Source: Serripes groenlandicus
Taxonomy: Eukaryota; Mollusca; Bivalvia; Cardiida; Cardiidae
Assembly: GCA_031761405.1 (NCBI GenBank)
Contig: JASEVX010000007.1
Location: forward strand, 57,334,553 to 57,398,552
DNA: 64,000 bases
Direction: 5' to 3'
In this document: positions 1 through 10,629 of the stretch, piece after piece
How the letters are laid out: every line of letters begins with the position of its first letter
Numbering within the stretch: the stretch's first letter is position 1
Position numbers and translations under genes: made by a program
Notes under the pieces: generated by a model
Told to the model about the DNA's origin: nothing
The model's database searches: none
Seen by the model: the letters and a program-made list of their open reading frames with translations, nothing else

Positions 1-742
1 ATAATTCACTCACGGATACCGCTGGAAGGCCCATTCGCAGACGCCTCCTTTAAGCAAGGGATCTTTCGTGGAAATTGATAATTGGCTAATGCATAGATCT
101 ATAGACCCGCTAGTCATACAAGACTGATCACCATTTTTCCCGCACGATTTTATGTGGACATAAGTCAGAATTAGATATTGCCGAATTGCGCATTTTAAGA
201 TGACTTTCCTGTTACCCCGAATATTTCTTTGCAGTTAATAATTAGTTTTATACCCCGTGTTCATACTTCTCACATAGCCATGGGTTGATTTCTCCGCCAA
301 TTCACTGCAGCCATATGTCACCTATTGCATATTTGTTGGCAGTTCTGTGCGTCCATAAATCACTCACGGATACCGCTGTAAGGCTCATTTTCATACGCCC
401 TTACAGCAAGGGATCTTCCGTGGCAATTGATAATTGACAAGATCTAGACCCGGCATACATAATGGATCTATCACCATTGTTCCTAGTCCTACATCTCGCA
501 CGATTATCTGCGGCCACAAGTCACTAAGCTATATGTCACTTATTGCATATTTGACGGGAAGTTCTGTGCGGCCATAAATCACTCACGGATATCGATGGAA
601 ACCCCATTTTCAGAAGCCTCCTGTTAGGTCAGAGTTCTTCCAGGGATAACGCATATATCTAGACCCGGTAGCCATACTGGACTGACCACAATTTTCCTAG
701 GCTTATATCCCGCACGAGTTTCTGCGGCCATAAATATAAGAT
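1..742. repeat. Diverged tandem repeats with a CTGCGGCCATAA motif
   Basis: Three degraded units begin near 1, 355 and 573 with a version of AATCACTCACGGATACCG. Each continues through CAAGGGATCTTCCGTGG-like, TAGACCCGG-like and CCCGCACGATT-like blocks and ends near CTGCGGCCATAA. Spacing is uneven (about 220-355 bases). The left end is cut by the window edge, so the array may be longer. Confidence 0.7.
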
Positions 743-750
743 AGTGATCT

Positions 751-985
751 AGGTTGATTTTCAAATGTCAGTTTCTTGTCTGCAGCCATAGCTGACTGCT
801 CGTGAATATCAGGTGTTTTTTTTAAAGATCGGTTTACTGCGGCCATAGTTCAGTTGTCGAGAAGATCTAGGGTGATTTTCAATGGTCAATTTCCTGCAGC
901 CATAGGCGACTGTTCGTGAATATCTGGGGTTTATTTTAAAGATCGGTTTACTACGGTCATAGTTTAGTTGTCGAGACGGGTACTT
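751..985. repeat. Two tandem units of about 118 bp
   Basis: Copies start near 751 and 869. Both contain GTGATTTTCAA or TTGATTTTCAA, CTGCAGCCATAG, GACTG.TCGTGAATATC, AAAGATCGGTTTACT and AGTTGTCGAGA. They share the 'tgc.gccata' motif with the units to the left and may be related to them. Confidence 0.75.
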
Positions 986-1029
986 TAATGGTGTCATAGA
1001 TCAGTAGTATATATCTCCCTCTCTTTCTC

Positions 1030-1240
1030 TACCCGCCGTGGTCGAGTTGATAGCGTCGGGGATTTGAAACCGGGTGTTTACCACGACGGTGATGGTAGAT
1101 TGGCACGGCTCATTTTCTAGCCTATAACTGTTTTGTTCACCCAGGGATCATGAATGAGTGAACTGTCGCCGTGATATAACTGAAATAAGGTTGAAAACAG
1201 CGTAAAACAACAAAAACAAACAAACAAACAAACTCTCTCA
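1030..1240 (+). repeat. SINE-C, tRNA-headed, with (AAAC)n tail
   Basis: A degraded tRNA-like head (GTGGTCGAGTTGATAGCGTC, GGGGATTTGAAACCGGG) is followed by a body with GTTCACCCAGGGATCATGA. Then come the shared SINE tail TCGCCGTGATATAACTGA and GAAAACAGCGTAAAAC, and an (AAAC)n run at about 1205-1230. The (AAAC)n tract and the tRNA head indicate retrotransposition. Confidence 0.7.
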
Positions 1241-1349
1241 CTCTCAGAGATTCAAAGGAGTTTCAATATTCAAACTAAACAATGACACAATATATATTGC
1301 TTATAATACAATACCTATATAGTTCATAAGAGAAATTTCTCGTTTTAAG

Positions 1350-1437
1350 CAATTGCTTCTTCTTTTGCCACAGTGTTTTTAAAAGTTGTCTACTGCAGAG
1401 GCTTCAATAAGCGTAAATACGAGGGAAATGGTTTAAT
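1350..1437. repeat. M1 fragment (right half)
   Basis: The block shows TTGCTTCTTCTTTTGCCAC, GTCTACTGCAGAGGC and then GAGGGAAATGGTTTAA, matching the right arm and end of M1. The left arm is missing. Confidence 0.6.
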
Positions 1438-1596
1438 TATTTGAAGCTCTAATCAATAACATTCATGAATGAGACAAGATACACACACAGCTCAGGATAC
1501 TCGTTTTGTAGTGCAATGGATTTAGTGGTGTAAGACCTAGAATATGGCCAACGGTGTCGAGGGAAGTTTCACTCCGTATGTTTCCTCCGTTTGTGA

Positions 1597-2118
1597 CCGA
1601 GAAAAAAAAGTACGCGGATTTAAGTTAAATCCGCGCACTTTTTTTTTTCAGTTTGATGTTTTGGCAACCATGAAAAAAAGATGCGCGTTTTTATTTGTAA
1701 AATATCGCATCTTTTTTCGACAAAATTCTGCTGGATTCTCTATAGAATCCTATATAAACAGCCTTAAAAAAAAGTGCGCGGATTTAAGTTAAATCGGCGC
1801 GTTTTTTTTCCCCCACGATAAGAGGCCGTCCACAGAAAAACACGCTGGCCCCAACAGGACACCGTAAGACACCGTATAAATCCGCGCACTTTTTTTTTTC
1901 CAGTTTGATGTTTTGGCAACCATGAAAAAAAGATGCGCAGATTTATTTGTAAAATTTCGCATCTTTTTTCGACAAATTCTGCTGGATTCTCTATAGAATC
2001 CTATATAAACAGCCTTTAAAAAAACGCGCGGATTTAACTTAAATCCGCGCACTTTTTTTTTGCCCACGATAAGAGGCCGTCCACAGAAAAACACGCTGGC
2101 CCCAACAGGACACCGTAG
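1597..2118. repeat. Tandem duplication of about 250 bp carrying internal inverted repeats
   Basis: Two copies (about 1629-1860 and 1877-2118) share CAGTTTGATGTTTTGGCAAC, CATGAAAAAAAGATGCGC, GGATTCTCTATAGAATCC and ACGATAAGAGGCCGTCCAC. The last marker lies near 1814 and 2065, a step of about 251 bases. Blocks of GCGCGGATTTAA followed by TTAAATCCGCGC form palindromes at each junction. The open frames on both strands here are by-products of the repeat. Confidence 0.85.
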
Positions 2119-2744
2119 TCCTTGCTCGATTCGAATTCATTATCTTATTCAGAAATAAACCGTCATTTCTGAAGTGACGTGGGTATGACGTCACGTCATT
2201 TCAGAAGGATGCTAAAAATGTAATTTTCCGTAGCGTCGTTTCCATATACGGAGTGAATGGTTCCGGTGAGGCTATCACTTTGATAATATTGCTCGCGAGG
2301 TAATGTTCCGTGCTCTCCTATTAAGGTAGGATTGTTTCCGATAACGCTTTAATTAATGATCGCAGCGTATGGTCTCGTGATGTTGATAACGTCAACAGCC
2401 CCAGTCATTTCCTGGAATGACTCGAAAGTGACCCACCTGTAGTATTATCGCACTCGTTTCTTTTCCTAGTATTAGTAGTCGCAGACAAAACTTAAGTTTT
2501 TGTTATCAAACGATACTGATAGAACATGAAATATGTCACGTATAAAGATATCTGCATAAGATACAAACACTTTTTATTTCAGATTTCTGCAGAAGCTTGG
2601 AAAATGTTAAGGTGTGGAAAGCATGCTATCTGCAATTTTTGAGAGAAGTAAAAATGGAAATCAATTTGTTTTTCCATTATGATATTGTGTATTATGTAAG
2701 TTGGTAATTCCATTTTTATTCCAAATGTAACTTATTTCTTAACG
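2119..2744. other. No gene recognised; short inverted repeat with TGACGTCA
   Basis: The only structure seen is an imperfect inverted repeat at about 2161-2212, with CATTTCTGAAGTGACGT against ACGTCATTTCAGAAG. A perfect TGACGTCA octamer sits at 2186-2193 within it. Confidence 0.5.
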
Positions 2745-2955
2745 CTTTCTTACGTTCACACGCTTTCTGAAGCCACTGCAGCAGACGAATTTTGAAAACA
2801 TTGACGAAAGAATGAGTTGCTCATGGTGAGTGGTTTCTCATGTTGACATTGTGCTTTCAACGCTTTTTCAATAATTATACGTTCATTTATAGAGATTTTC
2901 CAGATGTTTGCAAAGACATCTGCTTCAGATTTGGTGCATGTGGGAAATGGTTTAA
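2745..2955. repeat. M1, degraded copy
   Basis: CTGCAGCAGACGAATTTTGA, GAGTTGCTCATGGTGAG, TATAGAGATTTTCCAGATG and GCATGTGGGAAATGGTTTAA follow in M1 order. The left end is no longer readable. Confidence 0.6.
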
Positions 2956-3278
2956 TGCCAACATATTTAAATTCTACTTAATGAAAGACACAACAGATAC
3001 AAAGATGAAACAATAATTTGACCAGATATTCAGCATAATTTAAGCGATTTCGGTATCGATTTGTTTATTCCATTGGGGTTTTACGCCGCTTTCAACATTA
3101 ATTCAGTTATATTAAGGCGACAGTTCACTTATTCTGTATCGAAAAATGCTAAACAATCCCATATGACTAAATCCTTCCCTTAAAACAGACGTAATTATAT
3201 AAACCTCTACAGCAGCCAGATTTGAAAACATCGTGGAACAACCCGAATGTAGCCGTTTCTCGCATAAAAAGCCGCTTC

Positions 3279-3387
3279 GACGATGTAGTGGTAGAGCGTC
3301 CTTCTCTGGTGCGGGGAGTCGCAGGTTTGATCCCCGCCCTGGTCATTCCGAAGAATTTACGAAATGGTATTCATGACTCAAGGTTGC
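3279..3387 (+). repeat. SINE-A, 5' part with tRNA-like head
   Basis: GATGTAGTGGTAGAGCGTCC (A-box-like) and GGTTTGATCCCCG (B-box-like) lie 30-40 bases apart, as in a tRNA. The body follows with AAATGGTATTCATGACT and GTTGCGGGGTTA. The element then stops where a foldback begins. Confidence 0.75.
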
Positions 3388-3532
3388 GGGGTTAATATTA
3401 TACAATTATGGACTTTTCAGCTGTTATACATGATGTGATATGCACAAAACAAATCATTATAATGATTTTTTGGTACATATCAACATCATGTATAACAGCT
3501 GAAAAGCCCATAACTGTTTTATTGTATAACCC
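3388..3532. repeat. 145-bp foldback element
   Basis: Two arms of about 50 bases are inverted: the left has TTATGGACTTTTCAGCTG and TTATACATGATG, the right has CATCATGTATAACAGC and TGAAAAGCCCATAA. The ends are GGGTTA and TAACCC, and a short loop holds AATCATTATAATGATT. It directly abuts the truncated SINE-A. It could be a MITE or a snap-back terminal element. Confidence 0.8.
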
Positions 3533-5229
3533 TCAATTTATCATATCGTTTTGATATTGATCAACTTAAAAGAAAACAGAGGACCACTCAAGGAACATTT
3601 CTGTTGTATGTTGTATTTATGTCTCATGATAACAGTACGTTTTTGACATGATAACAGTCTAAAACGCGCGTCTAAAATGTTGGTAATGCACGTGCATGAC
3701 GTCATTTAAAAAAAAATTACGTCATCGGAATGACCACTCGGAAGTTTCCGTGGTCATTCGGAACGCGCCTCGGAAAATTCCGTAGCGTACGGATAAAGGC
3801 GAAGTATATTAATAGGCGGCTCGTGGGATTCCCCGGTCTTCCCCTGTTACTATTTATAAAACTGGTCAATATCAGAAAAAAACGGTCAATATCGCTAGAT
3901 ATTTTTTCTAAAAAATTACTTTTTAGCCAATGAAAAGGCGTCTATTTATAGGTTATATAATAATTGCGACTTACTGACTGGTAACGCCGTGATATAACTG
4001 AACAATTGTTGACAGCGGCGTAAATCACGTAACAATATATTCCCACATACACTCAAATATTCAGATTTTAAAAACACGTAGGCTAAACTAGGGAACATCT
4101 CTATAAATAAAAGTAGAAATATTGAATAGTTGAACAAATTGTGGAAAAGGGACAAACTTCTCAATATGAGCATTTTCTCTGCATATCGCAATGTATTCAA
4201 AAGTCGATTGCGAACGGAGAAGTATGTCCAAATAGGTTCTTGTTTGGACAACCCTCTATTCTTTTGTCTATATTTAAAACTAAGATGTGTTCTATGTTTC
4301 TATCATCTGAATTCAGTAACGTGGCTCTAATGTTGTTGGTAAGAGTGAAGTAATTCGGATCCGCTTGCGGTCCACACGATTATGTCCAGGGAATTTAGAT
4401 GAATATATAAGACTGAAATTGTCCTATTGGACAATTAATGATTTTGCTGAAAGTTGAAATTGCTTTTTGAAAACTATATTATTCTATGAGTGATATGTAA
4501 CCGAGCCCTGGTTTGCTTTTGACTATATTGACACCTTCAGAGCCATTTTTAGAATATCCTGTATTTTATGAAATTTAAAGTGAAATTCAGTGCGGGATAA
4601 GGGTGACCTGTGATTTGACGTCTTAGCTATAACAAAAAAAAGTAGGAAGATATAAAAAATTAAAAATAGACTTTTAATTTAATACAGGTTTGTGGCTTAT
4701 TTTGAATGCTGGGAGAGAACCCTAACCCATTATGCTATAATGGTCGCCTTTGTAAAATGAATTGCTTCCCTTTGACCCGTTACGAGCTAGACGGAGACTC
4801 GTCAGAATCACTTCAACGTGAAACTACACCACCGAGGCGGTCGCTTATTGCATAAAGTAAGACATCTACGACGCATAGACAGTGCAACATTTGAAATTAA
4901 ACGCTGAGGGATGTTATTCCACTTCTCTAATGCAGCGTCTCGAAACCTCACGTGTTGGTGATACCAGCATCAAGCATCCCGATTGCCCTGTTCCGAGCAA
5001 TTTTTCATTCAGACTAGGAATGATGGATAAATAACAATGAAGTTGATCAGTGCAGTTTAACCAACCAATAGATTAAAGTAATGTGTATGTACAGTGTGAT
5101 AAATAAATCGTATACACTGTCGGACACAGTGTGCACGTGGATCTATAGCGATGAGGAACTGTAAATAACCGCTTTAACACTGAAATTCGATTTTCTCATG
5201 ATCAACTTACTATTGATACTATTTCTTAA
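3533..5229. other. No gene; remnants of SINE tail and M1 core
   Basis: A SINE tail remnant (ACGCCGTGATATAACTGA) lies at about 3984-4033. A degraded M1 core (TCTCAATATGAGCATTTTCTC) is at about 4135-4215. A TGACGTCA is present near 3699. The rest has no recognisable feature. Confidence 0.5.
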
Positions 5230-5408
5230 CCCTTTCCCTCATACGACATTTCTGCAGCAGACGACTTTGAACATAGTTTGTCAAATAATAACAAATCTCT
5301 ATAATTGAATGGATAACCTCTGACTAAAAGTGGAAAACATTATGGCAAAAGGAGAAATTGCTCGTTTTGCTGCAGAGGCGTCAGAAAGCGTCTATATGAG
5401 GGAAAGGG
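5230..5408. repeat. M1, copy with TTAA on the left
   Basis: TTAA (5226-5229) precedes CCCTTTCCCTCATACGAC. The right end is ATGAGGGAAAGGG followed by TAAT in place of TTAA. This copy is short because part of the central palindrome is missing: GAAATTGCTCGTTTT runs straight into GCTGCAGAGGCGTCAGAAAG. Confidence 0.85.
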
Positions 5409-5540
5409 TAATCAACATAGCCTCTTGGAATCATTAAAAAAGACAACAGACAATAGACAATACTTTTATTGACGTAAACTGTACAGTTTCTTGTCATTTA
5501 TACAATGTATACATAAATTACAATAAACACACAGAACTTT

Positions 5541-5633
5541 TTGAAAACATAGTGACAAAAGAAGAAATTGCACAAAACGTGCAATTTCTCCTTTTGCCAC
5601 AATGTTTTAAACTTTTAGTCATAGGTTATCCAT
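5541..5633. repeat. M1 core fragment
   Basis: The central palindrome GAAATTGCACAAAACGTGCAATTTC, read in two arms around ACAAAACG, has flanking GTGACAAAAG and CTTTTGCCACAATG. The ends are lost. Confidence 0.7.
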
Positions 5634-6460
5634 TCAATTAAAAAAAAAATCATACATAATGATACTCTTAATCTAAATTGACTCATCTTGTCTTTTGTAA
5701 TGACTGGGAAGGGTAGCCTTTTAATTTTCCGTAGTTACAGAACGTATCACTTGCGGCAGTAAAAAAGAGAAGCACACTGCAAAAACCCACAAGAAGGCCT
5801 TTTCGACCAGTGCAAATCAAGATCAGCCAGTGCATCCGCAAAGTCAGATCTGACTCTACACTTTTAACCAGTTAGTCATTTAAGAGTTGCAGGTTTCTCT
5901 GAATCTATTTACCTACAAAAGTTTAAAAAGAGAATCTGAGTATCAAATGTGTGCCTATTAAACTACTAAGTCAATACTAAATGTTCTTGTTGTATGAAAT
6001 TAAAAAAAGGTAGCAACTGATTGGATTATGTTTTCCTTTGTTGTGGACATTAACATTGTGTTCTTTTGCCAAGAGACACATGAGAAATACTTTTTCAGAA
6101 TATATTTTTCACGTAGCTCATAATAATACTCACAGACGAGAAGGAAGTGGTATTCATCTTTAGTTTCTCCAGTATTGCATAGTGTGCATAATTAATTGTC
6201 TCTCGGAATGTTTCTATGCCTTCCAGTTTCTACGTGTATTTCTAGCGCATGACAAGAATTTTGAGTTATGATTAAACCGAATCTAAATTTCCTTATATTT
6301 GGTACATCAAGATATGACTCAAATCTTAAAGTTGGTTTCAATGATTTATAACATTCAATATTTGCATTTATATTTATAGATTCTGAGCACTTTTGTAGTG
6401 CAGAGAGTATTTGAAATGAAACAATTAATCCTATACCTGTTTTGAGCTTTCAGGAGTTAA
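5634..6460. other. No recognisable feature
   Basis: A+T-rich sequence with stops in all frames. No repeat copy was recognised. Confidence 0.4.
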
Positions 6461-6682
6461 CCCTTTCCCTCATACAACAATTCTGCAGCATACGACTTTG
6501 AACATATTGTGTCAAAAAATAGAAAATCTCTATAATTGAATGGATAACCTATGACTTAAAGTGGAAAACATTGTTGCAAATGGAGAAATTGCTCGTTTTG
6601 AGCAATTTCTTCTTTTGTCACTATGTTTTTAAAAAGCCGTCTGCTGCATAGGCGCCAGAAAGCGTTTATATGAGGGAAAGGG
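6461..6682. mobile_element. M1, near-complete, TTAA on both sides
   Basis: This is one of the clearest copies of M1 (222 bp). TTAA at 6457-6460 and 6683-6686 flanks ends CCCTTTCCCTCATAC and TATGAGGGAAAGGG. Inside the terminal repeats, subterminal CTGCAGCA.ACGACTTT pairs with AAAAGCCGTCTGCTGCA. A central palindrome, GAAATTGCTCGTTTTGAGC plus its arm, sits in the middle. TTAA target duplication and CCCT ends are hallmarks of piggyBac-superfamily elements. There is no coding capacity, so I infer a non-autonomous (MITE) derivative. Confidence 0.88.
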
Positions 6683-6686
6683 TTAA

Positions 6687-6892
6687 CCTTTTCCATCATG
6701 CAACAATTATGTAGCAGATGAACAATGGAGAGCATCTTACAAATCGAAGTTTTATCATTGAAAAGAGTTGAAAACATTGTAGTCAAAGGAGAAATTATTG
6801 GTCATTGTGAGCAATGTCTACTTCTGCTACAATGGTTTCAAAAGTCGTCTGTTGCAGATGCCCAAAGTAAGCGTCTGTTCACGGGAAAGGCC
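6687..6892. mobile_element. M1, second copy sharing one TTAA with its neighbour
   Basis: It starts CCTTTTCCATCATGCAACA immediately after the TTAA at 6683-6686 that ends the previous copy. It ends GTTCACGGGAAAGG at about 6890. Its core is GAAATTATTGGTCATTGTGA, more diverged than its neighbour's, so it is probably the older of the two. Confidence 0.78.
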
Positions 6893-7309
6893 TAATAAAG
6901 AATGGGTTCTAATTTATAAGCAAAATGTTTGGAAAAGAACGGTAACCTGTGATGACACAATATCGGTATATTAAAATGAATTGCTTCCCTTGCACCACGT
7001 TCATCCAGTCGGGCCCAATTCGATATTCCCGTAATTAGGAAAAGGGACAGTTTTAGTTTTGTGAACAGTATATATGCAGATCAGCCTCTGTGTCAAGATA
7101 TACATGTTGTACATGATAACTTACACAAGAGCTTGTGAGAATCTTCTGTCAACGTGTGTAGATTCTGATAAGACGGAGCAAATGTACAGGATGGTCTGAA
7201 ACTACACTGTTCAGAATTGCCAACTTGTACATGTTTTTGTACAGGCGAGGTCATATTGTTGAAGTCGGGAATAACCCCGAACACAGCAATGCCATAACTG
7301 TTTTTTCTT
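6893..7309. other. No recognisable gene
   Basis: The open frame on the minus strand here runs into SINE remnants to the right and has no domain I recognise. Confidence 0.35.
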
Positions 7310-7525
7310 TTCACTACCGAGTGGTTTGAGTCCGTGGTTTTGAACCGGGCTTCCCATGTTTGATCCCCATCGTAATGGGCATGGTGGCGTGCCCTTAGGC
7401 AAGGCACATGTCCAAGCTTCAACGCCGCTAGATCACGTATGGTCAGTTGTGCTATCATTGAAGTATTTGTTTGATACATTATTTAATTGAAGTTTGACGC
7501 CAGATATATCACGGCGGGCAGTTAA
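7310..7525. repeat. SINE remnants (C-like head, inverted tail)
   Basis: A head resembling SINE-C (GTTTTGAACCGGG, GTTTGATCCCCATCG, GCCCTTAGGCAAGG) is followed by an inverted shared tail at about 7480-7520 (AAGTTTGACGCC, GATATATCACGGCGGGC). It appears to be two overlapping broken copies. Confidence 0.5.
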
Positions 7526-7799
7526 CCTAACTAGTAAGCCCATTGGTTTAATACGAATGACGCTAGTAAGACTGAATGTCCAATTCCTGGTTTGAACTCA
7601 CGACCCTTGGAATGAAAGCCCTCGTCGTTATACATACGATAAGGTTAGTTTTCCTAGAGTACCGCTCAATTATAGACTTATGTTGAGTTCGCTATCTAGT
7701 TTTGGGAACCTGCATTGGCAATATTGACCAAGGTTAAGCTTTTATATTTCAATTCAATCCACACAGTGTGTTACTTGTTTGTGTCGTGTAATGGGTATA

Positions 7800-7990
7800 A
7801 CCATGATAGTCTATGTGTCAAACGTCCTACGTCTTTCACTAATGGGCTAACCGTTTATGTGGAAAAGCAGCCAGGTGCTTGGAAAGTTTGTTTTGTGTAT
7901 TAGCCAGAAAACCCAGTGGCATTTTATCTAAGCGCAGTTTCTGAACAATTGTTGGAAACGGAGTTAAACCCCAATCAATCATTTAATCAT
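7800..7990 (+). repeat. SINE-B, 5'-truncated
   Basis: The body blocks CACTAATGGGCTAACC, TATGTGGAAAAGCAGCCAG, GTGCTTGG and GCCAGAAAACC are present. The tail reads CAATTGTTGGAAACGG, AGTTAAACCCCAATCAATC. No tRNA head is seen. Confidence 0.7.
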
Positions 7991-8098
7991 AATATTTACA
8001 AAACATTGTATATTGGGGCTTCCTTTGGAGTCTTACCAGAGTATTCATATATATATATATACAAACAAACGTATGCTGAAAAGAAAACTGGAAATCGG

Positions 8099-8328
8099 GG
8101 GCTTGGCGTGAAACGGTTGTAACTAAAACTCAGGTTTAGGGGCTATATTGACCCCTTTTTAAACAATGCAAATTTAGGTGCCATTGCTCAGAACGAGCAA
8201 TGGCACATACATTTCCATCGTTTACCAAGACAAATGATTTAACGTTTATAAAGACTTTATGGCGAGGTGATTAACCTTGGTAAAAATAAATACCAATTTT
8301 AGTTACAACCATTTCAGGCCAAAGCCCT
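8099..8328. mobile_element. M5 inverted-repeat element
   Basis: The ends are GGGCTTGGCGTGAAACGG at the left and an imperfect inverse, CAACCATTTCAGGCC then AAAGCCC, at the right. The core is a palindrome of GCCATTGCTCAGAACGAGCA and TGGC, flanked by AAACAATGCAAATTTAGG. Length is about 230 bp and there is no coding frame. Confidence 0.82.
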
Positions 8329-8882
8329 CGAAGTGTAGTCAAAGAGGAATGTTCAGTCATATTATGGCGACAGTTCACTTTTTCACGATTCCTTGGAAAA
8401 ACAAATTAGTACTGCATGTTGGAAATATGCTTTGCCCAAGGGCTCTCCACCATGAGCGCCGTGCCGAGACTTGCTATCGAACCGGCTTTTGACGCCCGGA
8501 AACAAATCCCCGACGCTTACCACTCGAACACAGCGGCTCATATATTTAAATGTATGGAGCAGGTTATTTTACGAATAGTTCGAGTATGTGTGGCGTTTTG
8601 CGTTTTTAATGAAAAGTAATGTCATTCATTTTGATATATGAAAAACTCGTAAACCCCCGTGTGTGAAGCGAACTTATTCTTTCATAAACGCGAGTCATTG
8701 TTTTAATACTGCCTATTACCGAGTTAAAATTGTCAAATAATACCATAATAATTCACGCCAGTAAAGTAATAGCATACATTTAGATTCTTTTTCGGTGAGT
8801 ATTGCATTTTTATGTTGTGAGTTTTGAAAGTTTGTCATAACAATCTGAACAATCGTTGAACCAACTTATTCATTTTAATCGT

Positions 8883-8998
8883 CAGACGAAAAGGGGCCTT
8901 ATTCAGAGGCCTAGCTGCTAAGAGACGAGAAGGGGCCTTATTCAGGGGGCCTAGCTAAGAGACGAAAAGGGGCCTTATTCAGGGGCCTAGCTAAGAGT
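8883..8998 (+). repeat. Short minisatellite, three units of about 37-39 bp
   Basis: Three successive units read GACGAAAAGGGGCCTTATTC, then an A/G-rich AGGGGCCTAGCTAAGA. They differ by small insertions. Each unit also holds the inverted pair GGGGCC...GGCCTA. Confidence 0.85.
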
Positions 8999-9039
8999 AG
9001 AAGACTCATCCATTCCCCGCAATATTACGTTTAATGCCA

Positions 9040-9275
9040 AACCAACCTCTATGTTGTGGGTTCTCAAAAGAATCGTCTAACCGAGTGTCTCACCACTCAT
9101 CTTTCATCTTTTCCCCACAATTTCTCTCTTATTATTAAAGCAACCCCTATGTTGTGGGTACTCAAAAGAATCGTCTCGTTGAGACGATTCTTTTGAGCAC
9201 CCACAACATAGGGTAAAAGGGTCAAATAAGGATTTTAGAACATGCAAAACGCCTCTTATCTAGAGCTCTGTGTTG
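9040..9275. repeat. M3, with 69-bp hairpin core at 9145-9213
   Basis: The core is CCCTATGTTGTGGGTACTC, AAAAGAATCGTCTC, a short turn, and the exact inverse but for one base (GAGCACCC in place of GAGTACCC). To the right are GTCAAATAAGGATTTTAGAA, CATGCAAAACGCCTCTTATC and TAGAGCTCTG. A further half-core at 9049-9095 (CTATGTTGTGGGTTCTC) suggests a second, broken copy on the left. Confidence 0.82.
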
Positions 9276-9343
9276 TGAATAGTGTCGCTTGATTGATTGA
9301 TCAATAATTTTTCCGTTATATTACGGCTTTCCCTGTGTAAGTT

Positions 9344-9405
9344 ACCAGTTCTTGAGACGATTTTTTTTTGAGTACCAGAACATAGGGTTAGAGGGTCAAA
9401 TAAGT
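9344..9405. repeat. M3 fragment (right arm)
   Basis: TTGAGACGATTTTTTTTTGA, GTACCAGAACATAGGGTT and GGTCAAATAAG follow the order of the right half of M3. Confidence 0.65.
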
Positions 9406-9443
9406 GGTTTATGATAAGAAATACGTACATTTTCTGAAAGCCA

Positions 9444-9890
9444 GACTCCAATTCTACCAACCTTACTTTAGCGCTAAGTAATATACTTAGATACTTTTTG
9501 TTTTCCTAATATTGTGTAAAACATAAATGGTGGAATGTATTTAAGTAAATGACTAGGTTGACTTAGTTGACATACATATTAACCTTGCTGACTAACAATA
9601 CTTTTTTAACCCTTTCCCCCATACAACAATTCTGCAGGAGAAGAATTTGAACATATTTTGTCAAAAACTAGAAACATCTGTATAATTGAATGGATAACCT
9701 ATGACTAAAAGTGGAAAACATTGTGGCAAAAGGAGAAATTGCTCGTTTTGAGCAATTTCTTCTTTTGTCACTATGTTTTCAAAAAGCCGTCTGCTGCAGA
9801 GGCGTCAGAAAGCGTCTATATGAGGGAAAGGGTTAAGGAATGAAATTGGTTTTTTTCTTTTTTATTAGGGAAACAAAAATGAGACACATT
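9444..9890. mobile_element. M6, interrupted by an M1 insertion
   Basis: The left end GACTCCAATTCTACC, then TTAGCGCTAAGTAATA, and AACCTTGCTGACTAACAATA run up to 9605. After the inserted M1, the M6 sequence resumes at about 9837 with TTTTTATTAGGGAAAC and AAAAATGAGACAC. The far end of M6 is missing beyond about 9890. Order was checked against the complete copies at 50835-51099 and 61781-62064. Confidence 0.78.
9610..9832. mobile_element. M1, complete, inserted inside M6
   Basis: The 223-bp copy is flanked by TTAA at 9606-9609 and 9833-9836. It starts CCCTTTCCCCCATAC, ends TATGAGGGAAAGGG and has the core GAAATTGCTCGTTTTGAGC. Removing it and one TTAA rejoins the two M6 halves. Confidence 0.9.
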
Positions 9891-10401
9891 TTCGAGCGGC
9901 GGCGGTTCGTGTCTTTTTATTGACCAATCCCTCTTTGATCATGGACTGTGCTAGCCCGAGTTATAGGATAGCTGTTCCAAAGCAAAACATCGTTTAAAGA
10001 TATTAACTGAGTTGTCAAAGGGAATAATCTATAACATTAAAATAAAAGAAAAAACTGTTTTATTCTCCAAAAAAAAAAAATGATAAATAAAATAATAAAA
10101 AGAAATCCACTGGAAATAGTTTTTTTATTTGATCAATCTTAACAAAATACGTCTCAAAGAAAATGGAAACCTGCTGCAAAAAGGATGTAGATTAAACAAT
10201 ATTAACAAATTATTACTACAACTATTTCTACAACAAACAAATGAGCCTCGCCTAGTAGTTTTGGCGTCCTTTATGCACCAGTTTACAGGGAAGACTCGTG
10301 CGAACCTGTACATCCACACATACTCGTCAAAGCCTTCACCGTCCGTCTACGTGTGGTGTTATCCTAGAGTTATCTTACGTTACACAAGTAGAACGGTAGA
10401 C

Positions 10402-10600
10402 CCCTTCCCCTCATACGACAGTTCTGCAGCAGACGACTTTGAGAACGTATTTTTGTCAAAACATAGAAAAATCTCCATGATTGAATGGATAACCTATGAC
10501 AAGAAGTGGAAAACATTGTGGCAAAAGGAGAATTGTCACTATGTTTTCAAAAAGCCGTCTGCTGCAGAGGCGTCAGAAAGCGTCTTTATGAGGGAAAGGG
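10402..10600. mobile_element. M1, TTAA on the right
   Basis: It begins CCCTTCCCCTCATACGAC and ends TATGAGGGAAAGGG with TTAA at 10601-10604. One arm of the central palindrome has been lost: GTGGCAAAAGGAGAATTGTC runs directly into the right subterminal repeat. The left flank is GTAGAC, so the left TTAA is gone. A long open frame through this region is incidental. Confidence 0.82.
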
Positions 10601-10629
10601 TTAAATTAATGTATACGAATAGATCTTCG

